A DNA stretch of 15,090 bases from Auxenochlorella pyrenoidosa (taxonomy: Eukaryota > Chlorophyta > Trebouxiophyceae > Chlorellales > Chlorellaceae), in assembly GCA_001430745.1 (NCBI GenBank), contig KQ482066.1, positions 512,935-528,024 of the forward strand. Reading direction: 5' to 3'. Shown in pieces: positions 1 through 9,906 of this stretch; position 1 is the stretch's first letter; each line of letters starts with the position of its first letter. Below the pieces are notes generated by a model. The model was not told the origin of the DNA. It did no database searches and was given only the letters and a program-made list of their open reading frames with translations. Made by a program: the position numbers and the translations under genes.

Positions 1-1152
1 CCAGCGGCGGGCTCCTCCTCGCGCTTGCGCTTCCCGCCCTCTGCCCATGCGCAAAGGGATGGCAGATGGGAACAAGGGTTGGGGGCAGACACTGGTGGCT
101 GCAACAGGCATGCACGTGCTTTGATGGCATGCTGCCAGGCAGTGCTCACACGGGGCAAGAGCATGCACAGGCGTGAAGACACGGCTGGGTGCAGGCTTGG
201 CCAGCGACTTCGTTCATCGCAGGCACGCTGCAGCAAGGTGGTGAGAAAAGCTCGCAAGCTGCCGACCTGCTCTGCGCTGCTCACCGTCTGCCACCGCCGC
301 AGCGCCCTCCCCGTCGCTCTCCTCGCCATAGTCAAGGACGACATCAGCAACAGCAGGGGCAGGTTGTGCCGGCTGCTCCTGCCTCTGCCCCGCCTGCTCC
401 TCTGCTGGCTTGCCCTTGGCTGGTTCTGCCTCTGCTGCTGCCGGCTGGTCCGCCTCCATGGCGGCAGGCTCCGCCTCGGTTTGCTGCGCCTGCTCCGCGG
501 CAGGCGCCGCCTCGGCGGCAGCTGGCGCCGCCCCCTCAGCCTCCATTGGCTGCTCCTCTCCCTCCGCCTCTTTGTCCTCTGTTCCTGCCGCCGCAGCTGG
601 CTCACCAGCGGGCTGATCGTCAGCGACATGCTGCTCAGCAGCAGCAGGGGCCGGCTCATCAGCTGGGCGCTCTTCCTCAGCTGCCTGCTCTGGCTCCTCA
701 TCTGCCGGCGCCTCGTCCTCGGGCTGCCCCTGCTCTGCCTGCTCCTCCTCAGCAGCTGGGTTCGCCTCGGGCGATGCTTCGCCGCCCTGCAGCAGGAAGG
801 GCAGGAGGCGCGCACAGAGGTGAGCACACTTGGCACGGCGTGCCACCTGATGACACTTTCGTCTGCTAGCTGCACCTGCTGCTCACGCGCCGCACGCAGC
901 CTGGGCTGGCCTCTGTGGCGCTGTGCAATGCCCTCCCCTGCAGCTGCCAGACCTCCCCTCCCGCCTCTCTCCCCTGCCCGACGCCTCCCCTGGCTGCCGA
1001 CCGCCGCCCTTCCTCCCGCACTCGCCCCCCACCTCGGCCTGCTCCAGGCGCTCCACAAGCTCCGCCTTCTTGCCGCCCACCGGCAGCCCCCGCTTCTTGC
1101 ACTCCTCCTTCAGCTTCACCACGGTGAGCGAGCTCCAGTCGGTGCCTGCCAT
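1..1152 (-). CDS. SAP-domain acidic nuclear protein (SARNP/Tho1/MOS11-like), 3' end outside window
   Basis: Exons on the minus strand are 1152-1033, 786-285 and 40 to below 1. The start ATG (1152-1150) opens MAGTDWSSLTVVKLKEECKK, and residues 6-38 form a SAP helix-extension-helix motif ending GGKKAELVERLEQAE. SAP motifs bind DNA or RNA in nuclear proteins. Exon 2 (about 167 residues) is low-complexity Ala/Glu/Pro/Gln and strongly acidic, ending in DYGEESDGEG. Exon 3 reads EGGKRKREEEPAAG, a likely nuclear localisation signal. Donors are GTGGGG at 1032 and GTGAGC at 284; acceptors are CTGCAG before 786 and GGGCAG before 40. A short N-terminal SAP followed by an acidic stretch and KRKR is the layout of SARNP/CIP29/Tho1 mRNA-export factors, but the family's C-terminal part lies outside the window, so only 'SAP protein' is secure. 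The gene is head-to-head with the ubiquitin-like/eS31 gene. Confidence 0.8.
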
Positions 1153-2452
1153 GGCTGCAGGAAGATCTGGTCTGCGGGCACAGGGCCGGCAGGAGGGGGA
1201 GTGTGACGAGGCGGTGAGAGCAGGCAACGGACAGCGGCACAGGAGCGGCAAGGCGGGCAGTAGCGTGCAGGGCGCTCTGCGCAGCGCCTGCAGGCCGCAG
1301 TTACAGATTTCGTGCCCCCCGAGCACCGAGAGCGGCAGTAGCTGGGCGCAGGGACGAGAGGTGAGTGGCGAGATGGCGCGGGGCACGCTGCGCACCTTGA
1401 AGGGCGTTGCGCTGTTGATCGGAAATGTCAAGGAGACTTTGATGGGTGCGAAGCCTCAGGAGGGCTTCAGCCAAAGACGATCACGAATCGAGCGGGCCTT
1501 TGGCTTGCCGCAGGCGCAGTACAGATTGGGATTGCGTTGCAGTAGCGTTGCGCAGAGCCGATGGCAGGCCAGCACGAGTTCTCCATCATGCCGTGCATGC
1601 GGAGCAGCTTGCTCCTTCTCAGCTCCCCACCTTCAGCTCCATCCTGTTCCGAATGGTGATCATGCCAAAGCATGCCAGAGCTCGGAAATAAGCTCACAAT
1701 CGGCACAGGCATGTATCGTGGGAGGGTGACCACTGCGAGCCGCCGTTGACCGACGTGAATGGTGGCAATCGCAGGATTCATGTTCTTGAATCTGTGGCAT
1801 GCCCCTGACCCTTGTGTGTTCTTCTAAGACTGTGGAGCATTCAAGAGCGACATAACGGGCACTGAGCATCAGGAATACTTATGCTTGCCACGCTGCCCCT
1901 CGACGCCCCGTTGCTGAACTAGCACTCTCAGCAGGGCCATGTGTTTTGTACAGATTCGACTCTGCAGGAGAACATTTTGCAAGGAAAACCTGCAAGGATG
2001 GTGATTTCACGTAAGTCATCCCAGCCATAAGTGTTCATGGCAGGAAGGCATTCGGCCACGACAGGAGGAGCGGCGGGTGATCAGGCAGGGGGTTGCAGAG
2101 GCGTCACAAGGATTGAGATGGTGCTGGCAGTGCAGGATCTCTAATGTTTTGCTCTCATAAATGGCCCTGCACCTCAAATGCAGCACCTGTGTCTCGGTTC
2201 CTCCTGCCCTAAAGCCTGCGCTGCTGGGCTGCAGAGCTTGCAGAGAGGGTGCATCGCTGAGCAGATTCTATGGGCATGGAACACCTTGCAAGATGGCCTG
2301 CCTGCACAGTCCGATATCTTGCCAGCAGCCCAAGGCACGGCACAGAAGGCGGCATGATTTGACCCCACAGCGCGGCGCACAAAGTGCCACCGCCCGCCTG
2401 CACCGCCCTCTCTTGCGCGAGGAAGGCAGGCTACTGCCGAGTGCAAGACACC
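1153..2452. other. Divergent intergenic region between SAP gene and Ubl-eS31 gene
   Basis: About 1.3 kb separates two start codons pointing away from each other, so it should contain both promoters and both 5' UTRs. I see no conserved protein on either strand. The part nearest 1152 is GC-rich. The stretch from about 1780 to 2160 is visibly more AT-rich than the flanking exons. An in-frame open stretch continues upstream of the SAP ATG to about 1431 but has no ATG. I found no clear TATA box or repeat. Confidence 0.5.
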
Positions 2453-4023
2453 ATGGTGTTCGTCTACACGGGTGCGTTGGGCCTCCAAACAGGCACAGAG
2501 GCGACGGCGGCCCAGCTCATGGTTGGCCCCGCCGCTGCACCTTTCAGTGCCGGCCGTGGACCCTGGCTGAACGTGTGCAACACAGCCAGAGAGCGCGGCG
2601 CAGCGTCGCTCGCTGATGCTAGGAATGGCTGCATGCTCGCCGCCATGCAGCGCGGAAACAGCAATGAAGCCTCCGGCGGCACGGCGGACTATCTGGGCAG
2701 CATGATGCCAAGGCTGCAGAGGCTTAAACTCCCTTGCAAGCTTGTCGCCGCCGCTGCCGCCCCTGCCCGACTCCGCCCTTGGCTGGCGCTCCGTTCTCCC
2801 GACCTCCCTTGCTTGCAGACCGCACCCATGTGCTGGACCTCGCGTCCGCGGCCACTGTGGCCGATGTGAAGGCGGCCATCGAGGCCCGCCAGGGTGAGGC
2901 AGCGCTCTGCACTCCACGCTGGCGCCGCTGCCGCAGAGTGATTGTCGCTGCTCCTCCTTAGCCCGCCTGCGTCTGCTGCCAGCACGTCAGCGCCTCGCGC
3001 TGCAAAGATGACACACCCCCTGTAAAATCCACCTGTTTGCCTCCTGGGTGCTTGCTGCTGCACCTGACCACGCCCCCCTCCACCCCACCCCACCCCCCCG
3101 CCAGGCATCCCCGCTGACGAGCAGCGCGTGATGTTCGGCGGCCGCCAGCTGGAGGATGCCGAGCGCCTGGAGGCCTGCGGCGTGAGCGATGACTCCCAGA
3201 TGTACATCCTCATGCGCCTGCTGGGTGGTGCCAAGAAGCGCAAGAAGAAGACCTACACCAAGCCCAAGAAGCAGAAGCACAAGTGAGACCTGGCGTCGCG
3301 GGCCAGGGGCGCAGCAGCGGCCGCAGCTGCAGCGGGTTTGGAACGCTTTTACGGCCAAGCTCTGCTCCCCACGGCTGATGGACGTGCCGAGGCTGAGCTG
3401 CGCTCGGGTCCTGCAGGGTGGACCTGACGGCTTGCAAGCAAGCCCCTCCGCCTCCCAATCCACCTGCCTGCTGACCACGCCTTGCCCCGCCCCTGCCCCC
3501 GCAGGCACAAGAAGGTCAAGCTCCGGGTGCTCAAGTTCTACAAGGTGGACGACTCTGGCAAGGTGCAGCGCCTGCGCAAGGTGTGCCCCCAGTGCGGCCC
3601 CGGCATCTTCATGGCCACCCACTTCAACCGCGTGTACTGCGGCAAGTGCCACCTCACCTGTGAGTCCGGCGCTGGCCGCAGGGCGGGGCCGGGGGGCAGA
3701 GGAGGAAACGCAGCGGGGGCCGGTGGCGGCAGGGGGCGATGCTGGTACCCGTCCTATGGGGGCGAGTCGATTGGCGGGGTTGGGTTGCTCCCTCGGGCCC
3801 TTTTCTGGCACAAGCGCTGGCTGTGCGCAGTGCAAGAGCAGGGGTAGTGGAAAGCGCGAGCCGTGCACCGAGCACATAAGCACTCGCTAGACACCCTCCC
3901 TGCCCACCCCTTGCCAGCTGGCTTGGGCACAGTAGGTAAAAAACCTTTTACCGACCATGCCTGCCCCGCCTCACCCTGCCTCCCCATGCAGACGTGTACG
4001 ACAAGGATGGCCAGACCGCTTAA
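2453..4023 (+). CDS. RPS27A: Divergent ubiquitin-like domain fused to ribosomal protein eS31 (S27a)
   Basis: Exons 2453-2471, 2819-2893, 3105-3282, 3505-3659 and 3992-4023 join in frame to 152 residues; all four introns are GT-AG. Residues 1-73 are a ubiquitin-like domain starting MVFVYTD, with the family's GIPADEQR and RQLEDAERL segments and ending RLLGG. Residues 74-152 are eS31 of the small ribosomal subunit: a basic linker ([14 protein letters not shown]), [20 protein letters not shown], then a four-cysteine zinc finger (CPQC and CGKC) and a [10 protein letters not shown] tail. In the family, the fusion is cut after Gly-Gly to release both parts. The ubiquitin part is three residues shorter than the usual 76 and keeps only the K27-equivalent lysine (here K24): K6 is Tyr, K11 Arg, K29 Ala, K33 Arg, K48 Arg and K63 Asp. 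Arg72 is kept; Arg74 is Leu. The start ATG sits in an ACCATGG context. eS31 identity is very secure; conjugation ability of the ubiquitin-like part is doubtful. Confidence 0.93.
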
Positions 4024-4180
4024 GCGCACGGCCGTGCTTGCCATGCCAGGCATGAGCCGGTGGCTGTGAAGCGGCGGGCGTGGCGCTCCCTGGCGCCCCT
4101 GCTCCGCCCTCCGCGCCTCCAGCTGGTTGCGTGTGGTCCAGCCTTGCTGCCTACGGTTTTGGTTAGCCTTGACTGTCGGC

Positions 4181-4185
4181 TGTAA
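4181..4185 (+). other. Putative UGUAA polyadenylation signal of the Ubl-eS31 gene
   Basis: TGTAA occurs about 160 bp after the TAA stop at 4021-4023. Chlorophyte nuclear genes commonly use UGUAA shortly before the cleavage site. A five-base motif is weak evidence alone; its place in the expected 3' UTR is what supports it. Confidence 0.45.
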
Positions 4186-4390
4186 GGCTCCACAGGCAGC
4201 ATGCAGTGAAGACCAGGCACTGGAAAGCAACTCAATGATGGCGTGCACAGCGGAGCGGGGAGGGCGCATTTGTCATGGTTCGCTGTTCCTGTGCTCGGGA
4301 GACCTCAGATCAGCTGGCCTGACACGGAAGGTGGAGCTAAATAGCGCTCGCTTGAGTTGTCCGCTCTCGGTGTGTCACGATGTCACGGGC

Positions 4391-4410
4391 CTGCGCCTCA
4401 CTGCGCCTCA
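4391..4410. repeat. Two-copy tandem 10-mer (CTGCGCCTCA)
   Basis: The decamer CTGCGCCTCA occurs twice in direct succession in the region upstream of the reductase gene. It is a simple local duplication with no known role. Confidence 0.6.
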
Positions 4411-4671
4411 CGAATCGCTAATTCGAGGCGAAACTCAATGACCTGTGTCGCTTGCTGTTGAGCTCCGTGCTGGCTGCCCACCAAGCCGTCGCCGCCCCAC
4501 TGCCACCGCCACACTGCCGCCGTCAGCCTTCGCAGCCCAATGCTCATACAGACTTGCCAGGCAATTTCCGAGATTCAAACAAAACATGAACATAGAGCTG
4601 ATGTCGCGCACAAGCTTACAGTGCCTGTGCTAAACTTTCGGCTGCGTGCCACTCCCTCGCAGCCATCGGAC

Positions 4672-7004
4672 ATGGTCGGCTGGCAAGCGCTTGGCGCCGC
4701 CATCTGGGCGCTGCCCACCGCCACGCTGGCATGGGGAATGATTGCCGCAGCAGTTGTCACCTTTGTTACGCTCCTGGTGGGACCAGTGGCTCCGTACGGC
4801 AGGTGAGCGCTGTGGCAGACACCTGCTGAAACAGCTCGGCCAAAGAACCGCGTGCTGCTTCACAATTCAAGCTGCTGCTGGCGCCTCATTGTGAGTGGCC
4901 TGCATCCAGCACAGCGGCTCTGTTGTGTGTGCACTGCAGGTACTCTACCACCGGCTGGGGCTTCTTCATCGGCTCGAAAATCGCCTGGATTGTGAGTGCA
5001 GCGATGCACAGCAAGTGCTGCCCAGACGAGCCGCACAACCGCGCATGTGCACCACGACTGTCTTTTGCATTGCTGGATGCTGCCATGTTTCAGCTGGGAA
5101 CCGCTCTGGCGCCTGGCAGCAAAAGGAAGCTGTGGGCGCCTCAACACCCATGCTTGCCCCACGGCTCCCTTGCGCCCACACCCCCACCCACCCCTCTGCC
5201 TCATGTGCTGCGCTGCAGACGCAGGAGGTGTGGTCGTTTGCCGTGCCGGCCCTGTGGCTGGCCTTCTTCGCCACGCCCGAGCAGTGGGCGCGGCTGCGCG
5301 CCCCTCAGAACGCCCTCCTCATGACGCTGTTCCTAGTCCACTACTTCAACCGCGGTGAGCCCCTTGGGACCCCCCTCCCCTGCTTCAGCGCGGCTCAATC
5401 ACCAAGGTGCACCTGCTTGTGCCCTCCAGGCCTGGGCCTAGGCCTGCCCTGCTGCGCCCCCTGAGAGCCGCGGCACCCCGCTCGGCTCACCACCAGCATG
5501 CACCAATGAAGCCTCCTCCCGCCCCTGCCCGACAGACTTCATCTTCCCGCTGCGCCTGCGCGGCGGCAAGCCCACCCCTTTTACCGTGTGGCTCATGGTG
5601 GGGGGACGCCAGGCAGGGCGGCAGTAGTGTATGTTGCGCATTCAGTAGCGAGCCCTGCAGGCGGCAGGGTCTGCCCACGTGCAGGCGGGTGAGCACCGCC
5701 TGCTCAGCGGAGCAGCATGCTGTGCTGAGTGGCCCCAGTGTCCCTGCGGGCTGCTCCCTGCCCTGGCCCTTGCTGCAGGCTGCGGTGTTTTGCGTCTACA
5801 ACGGATACATGCAGGTTGGCCATAGGAGCACCCTGCATGCAGTGTGGGGACACAGTCCCACTAATCGCATGCGGGACGCAGGCCGCATGCCCCATGCTGT
5901 GCGGCACCAGCTGTGCTGTTGCGCCAGCTGCTGAGGACACTACGCACCCATGCACGTGCGCTGCAAGCCAGGCACCTGTGGTGTGACGCTGGTCCGCCTG
6001 GTCGCCCCTGCCTGCAGACAAAGTACCTGCTGACCGAGGCGCCCGTGCACGCGCCCATCACGCCGCGAGTGGCGGCAGGTGCTGCCCTGTGGCTGGCCGG
6101 CTGGCTGATCAACCTGCAGGCCGACCACATCCTCATCAACCTGCGCAAGGGGCCGGGGGATAAGGGTGAGGGCTTCGCCAATGCACTAGGCGGCCAGGAT
6201 GGCAGTAGTGCAGCATGGTTTGGGCTGGCAGCAGGGGCTGGGGCAGAAAGCGGTGTTCTGGCGCAGGTGCTGGGATCGGTGAGCTGGGGGCAGGCGTTGC
6301 CTTAGTTGGCTTGCCCTCGCTGGAATTGCACCAGGTTTCAGCCCGCCTCCGCGGCCGCTTGCGCTCCACAAGCGACCGTGGAAAAGTATGCCCCCCTGCC
6401 TGCTGTGTTGTCACAGGCTACAAGATCCCGCGTGGCGGTGCCTTCGAGTACGTCTCTGCCGCCAACTATTTTGGCGAAATAGTGAGCAGGGCTTGTGATG
6501 TAGCTGTGCAGCTGGACACAGGGTTGCTCAAGACAGATGGCATTTTTGAAGGAATGCGCGTTTGGAGCTGTCTGCAGTGATGTGCATGATGTACTGCTGG
6601 TGCTTCTGTAATCCTTGGAAAAACGCACTCAAACCTGACAACGTGCAGGTGGAGTGGGCAGGCTGGGCTGTGGCGGCCTACCCCTCGCTTCCTGCTGTCG
6701 CCTTTGCCGTCTTCACTTTTTCAAACCTGGCTCCTCGCGGCTGGCGCCACCACCTGTGGTACGCCAAGTGTGCCAGGGCTCGGGAGGAGGGCTTTGGCGG
6801 GGGGCCGTGACAAGCTGCCAGGCGGACCACACAGAGCCATCCAGTGGCAGGTCAGCAGGTGCAGTGCCAGGTCCATGCAGCGCGGTTCACTTTAGTTCAC
6901 TCTTCTGGTGCGCGTTGCTTCTTGCCCTCTCCTGGTGCAGGTACAAGTCCAAGTTTCCTCGCTACCCAAAGGGCCGCAAGGCCATCATCCCCTTCATCTG
7001 GTGA
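4672..7004 (+). CDS. DET2: Steroid 5-alpha-reductase, DET2/SRD5A family
   Basis: Nine exons (4672-4802, 4940-4991, 5219-5354, 5536-5597, 5779-5814, 6018-6165, 6417-6481, 6649-6758, 6941-7004) join to 267 residues, the usual family length (about 255-265). The family reduces the delta-4 double bond of 3-oxo-steroids with NADPH in the ER membrane; in plants DET2 acts in brassinosteroid synthesis. Motifs in order: hydrophobic N-terminal segment then APYGRYSTTGWG (about 38-50), QEVWSFAVP with the catalytic Glu at 64, VHYFNR with Tyr103, PLRLRGG, YNGYMQ, INLQADHILINLRK, IPRGGAFEYVSAANYFGE (192-209), VEWAGWAV, RHHLWY (243-248) and the C-terminal YPKGRKAIIPF. Several hydrophobic membrane segments lie between them. 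All introns are GT-AG. The match to the plant DET2 pattern is close; the true substrate in an alga is inferred and could be a sterol intermediate rather than a brassinosteroid precursor. Confidence 0.93.
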
Positions 7005-7854
7005 ACAGCCAGCAGACGGCCGTGGTGGCCATTCGTGACCATGCGCGGCAGGTTGCGGCGCCAAGAGGGCACGCGACGCGACTGAGCTGGGAGCACAGCA
7101 TGCCCGACCTGGTGCAAGATGACTGACCTACTTTCGATGCGACCTGGTTGCGTTCAGTGGTATGCATGCTCTTTAGGAAAGACAGATTCAAATACTGTGA
7201 TCCAACTTTTTCACGACTCGCGGGCAGCCAGAGTTGGCTTCCTAACCTATGTTCAGGGGCAGCCATGACTGGCCTTTACATCTTTGCTCCAGTCCACATC
7301 CACGATCTCAGATCTGGATTGCTTAGCAATCCTGGCCAGCGCACCAGCAGACTAGAGTTCAGCCCATCATGCGTCTGAGATGCACTGGAGCCAGCAGCAT
7401 CTGCTCAAGGCCCATCATGCCCATCCGAAAAGCAGCCCCCTCATACACTTGAGCTCTCCCGACATCCGCCTTCCCGTCAGCGACATTAGAGTGCACAGTT
7501 TTTGGCCCTGGACCACCCTTTTGAGAGGGCTCTGTCGCAGCAGAACGCAGACGGCAACACCGCTCACCCACCACTTCACCAGCCCAGCATGTGAGCGTAG
7601 CTTAACGCCGATGCACAAGCGCAACGAGCGACCGACAAGCCTACGGCATGCGACCCGCCACTGCTGCCGCCACCCTTGCTGCCTGCCGCTGGCGATGCGC
7701 CTTGATCCCTTCCTTCTCCCTCCCACCTGCACCTGGGCCGGATCCATGCATCTACGTTTGCTGCATCCTTTCAACCTGAAAATGAACGTTGACGTGCCTC
7801 CTTCTGCCCACCACTCCATGCAGCAGTGCCGCCCTGCCAGCCGGCCGCAGCGTC
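7005..7854. other. Intergenic region between DET2-like and methyltransferase genes
   Basis: About 850 bp. The left part should be the reductase 3' UTR and the right part the promoter and 5' UTR of the methyltransferase. No TGTAA motif is seen after the reductase stop. A short perfect hairpin is annotated within it. I see no coding similarity on either strand. Confidence 0.5.
7316..7332. repeat. Perfect inverted repeat, 7-bp arms, 3-nt loop
   Basis: GGATTGC, then TTA, then GCAATCC. It lies about 310 bp after the reductase stop, possibly in its 3' UTR. A 7-bp match of this kind can arise by chance in 15 kb, so no function is claimed. Confidence 0.5.
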
Positions 7855-8135
7855 ATGCCCCCCAAGCCGACTCGCAGCACTGCCAGCAGCGGGATCCGGG
7901 GGGCGTACGAGACCTTTGGCGTGCAGGGTTTTTATGAAGCCCACGGCCAGGCATACTCCAACCCACACAACGATCAGATCATCAGGGCTGTGGCGGCGTT
8001 GATGTCGTCACAGCGGTTTGGGGGGCGACCGGGAGAGCAGCTGCGCGTGCTCGACCTGGCCTGCGGCAGCGGCGAGGCCACGCTGGCGCTGCAGGCCTGG
8101 CAGAGCAGTCCGAAGCAGCAGGCACAGCAGCAGCA

Positions 8136-8174
<39 letters not shown>

Positions 8175-8774
8175 CCAGACGGAACAGCACCAGTCGAACC
8201 AGCAGCAGCAGCAAGGCCGGCGTCATGACATCAGGAGCACACCCTGCTCCCCCACCAGTCTGCTGGACATCACTGCCTGCGACCCGTACACCCACGAAGC
8301 CTACCTGCGGCGCACAGGCAGCGCTGCACACCACTGGTCCTTCCAAGACATTGCGGATGGCTGCCTTGCAGGTGGGGTCGAGCGTGCCAGTTTGGTGCCC
8401 CAGGCCCGGCAGACATGATGCAGAAATGCAGCAGCTGGCAGGTTGCGCTGGCCAGTCGACCAAGAGCCGGGCGTAAGCACCCTGGCATGTGCGCGCACTC
8501 GGGCGACTGCTGGCGCCCCCCTCTCCCAGTGCATGCAGGCCGCGCCTTCGACCTGTGCGTGTGCAGCTTTGCGCTGCACCTGTGCGACACGTCGTGCCTG
8601 TTCATCACTCTGTACCAGCTGGCATGCCACTGCCGCTGGCTGGCGGTGCTGGCGCCACACAAGCAGCCGGCGGTGAAGGAGGAGCACGGCTGGGCGGCGG
8701 TGCACGCCTTCAGGGTGGACCGGGTGCACGTGCGGCTGTACTCGTCCCTGCATTGGGGCGAGCAGCTGGAGTAG
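7855..8774 (+). CDS. Class I SAM-dependent methyltransferase-like protein with polyglutamine insert
   Basis: Two exons, 7855-8371 and 8539-8774, with a GT-AG intron (8372-8538), give 250 residues. The N-terminus has FGVQGFYEAHGQAYSNPHND (21-40), then glycine-rich motif I VLDLACGSGEATLAL (65-79), where SAM binds. A Q-rich segment follows (88-120). Strand-2/acidic motif DITACDPYTHEAY is at 138-150 and motif IV-like FDLCVCSFALHL at 176-187. The C-terminus has LAVLAPHKQP and VHVRLYSSLHWGEQLE. The same layout (GFY..HG..Y.NPH, LDLACGSGEATLAL, DPYT.EAY, CSFALHL, PHK.P) is what I recall from an uncharacterised methyltransferase family in cyanobacteria and algae; the methyl acceptor is unknown. The ATG is the first in its frame after a stop at 7783-7785. 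No targeting peptide is obvious. Confidence 0.85.
8140..8172 (+). repeat. CAG trinucleotide repeat, (CAG)10 CAA, encoding polyglutamine
   Basis: Ten uninterrupted CAG codons from 8140 to 8169 are followed by CAA. The tract is in frame in the methyltransferase gene, inside a longer Q-rich segment (about 8116-8214) with further CAG clusters on both sides. Such tracts are length-unstable and typically vary between strains. Confidence 0.95.
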
Positions 8775-9648
8775 CTCTGCATTCTGCACGCCCACGTGCA
8801 CCTGGCCCATCCTGCCTTCCCCTCTCAGCGTTCATGCTTTCCCAGTGGCTCTCCAACATTCGAACAACCACCCTTGCAACACAGGCGCGCGTGAGGCTGC
8901 AGGCGGCCATCCCCACTATCCCTGCTGGTTCTGCTGCAGCACCTGTTGCAAAGGCCGGCAGAAGCCCCTTCTGCTGCCGCTGCTGCCGCCGCCGCTCGGC
9001 CCCTAGCGCAGCGTGGCAGTCCAGCCGGCTCCCGGGCCTGGCGGGCAGGCAGCGCAGCTCAGGCCAGGGCAGCTTTCATGCAGGATGAGCTCGAGCTGAA
9101 CAGCACTGCCACGTCCCACGTGTGCTACACCCGGCTGGTGGGTGTGGGGAGCTTGGGGAGGGGCTCAGGTGAGGCAGGACGGCAAGCCCTGTGTGCTGAA
9201 GCCGATGCGTGCTCTGCTGCTGGACGACCCGTCGCTGCTCGAGCACCAGCCTTGATAGGCTGACCGCTGTACTTCCTGCCCTCAGTCGTCCTTGATCCCC
9301 CAATGGTGCCCTAGATGCACCGCCGCTGGTCGTGCAACAAGGCGCCTCCCTTCAGGCAGTGGACCAAATCCCGGACTGCCCGGCAGCTTCTCCCGGCCAG
9401 GTCGGCGGTGACACCCTGCTGCGGGCGGGGGTCACGGCAAAAGTGTTGTTCTGTCATCCAAATGATTCAATCTGCTTAATTCCTCAATTCAAACCACAAT
9501 GCACAGCACCTCTGGTGTACAGGGTGGGTAGGTGCCACCTGTGGTAGAAGCTGCACGCACCTTGCCTGCAGGTTCCTACACGGCGGCGCTCAATTCTGCG
9601 CCATTTGATAACTGTAGGACAATTTCGATCCAGTCAAGTCGTTTTACT

Positions 9649-9668
9649 GGCGCCGAGGCACCGGCGCC
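9649..9668. repeat. Perfect GC-rich hairpin, 7-bp arms, 6-nt loop
   Basis: GGCGCCG, then AGGCAC, then CGGCGCC. It stands alone in the intergenic region about 330 bp before the protease start. It is stable enough to fold in RNA, but no function can be assigned. Confidence 0.5.
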
Positions 9669-9892
9669 TTAGCCGACGCCTCGCAGCCTCGCACACAGGT
9701 TGGCTTCACATGGCCTTTGAAGCCCTAAAGGCTGCATCAGCGTGTGTAGGAGTTCTTTGTGATGCAGCGAAGCGCGATGGCACGGACGCTTAAGGCCCAG
9801 TGTCGGGCGGCACCGCTGTTGCCGCCGCGTGCAGCAACCTCTGATGTGGTCCTTCCCCCTGGGAGGTCACGACGCGCATGTTCAACTCAGTG

Positions 9893-9906
9893 AACATTGC
9901 AATGTT
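9893..9906. repeat. 14-bp perfect palindrome AACATTGCAATGTT
   Basis: The 14 bases equal their own reverse complement and lie about 95 bp before the protease ATG, where a promoter element or a factor-binding site could be. About one such palindrome is expected by chance in a window of this size, so the position is the only reason to note it. Confidence 0.4.

Larger units (their letters stand above)
4024..4671. other. Intergenic region: Ubl-eS31 3' UTR and DET2-like upstream region
   Basis: This 650 bp stretch lies between a stop codon and the next same-strand start. The first part should be the 3' UTR of the eS31 fusion. The part from about 4445, with several ACTGCC/CCGCC runs, should hold the 5' UTR and promoter of the reductase gene. 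I see no coding potential resembling a known family on either strand. Confidence 0.5.

Noticed and set aside
214..284. Unspliced end of SAP exon 2 (about 24 extra residues to a stop)
   Set aside because: A good GTGAGC donor at 284, and a KRKREEE exon in the matching phase just after an AG at 41-42, make splicing more likely. Intron retention remains possible.
25..1206. Long plus-strand open frame, Leu/Arg/Cys-rich
   Set aside because: It is antisense to the SAP gene. The alternating Leu/Arg/Cys composition is what the reverse of an Ala/Glu/Pro low-complexity exon gives; it matches no family.
1153..1431. In-frame upstream extension of the SAP reading frame
   Set aside because: The frame is open to about 1431 but contains no ATG before 1152, and SAP motifs of SARNP-type proteins normally sit at the N-terminus.
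1951..1970. tRNA T-loop-like ATTCGACTC
   Set aside because: The surrounding bases do not form a five-pair T stem, and no A box or acceptor stem is found.
2755..2790. C-rich stretch similar to intron ends near 3490 and 5520
   Set aside because: The shared CCGCCCCTGCCC words are the C-rich pyrimidine tracts common to many introns here, not a dispersed repeat.
8833..9088. Small plus-strand ORF after the methyltransferase
   Set aside because: Arg/Ala/Ser/Cys-rich, no recognisable motif, and it lies where the 3' UTR is expected.
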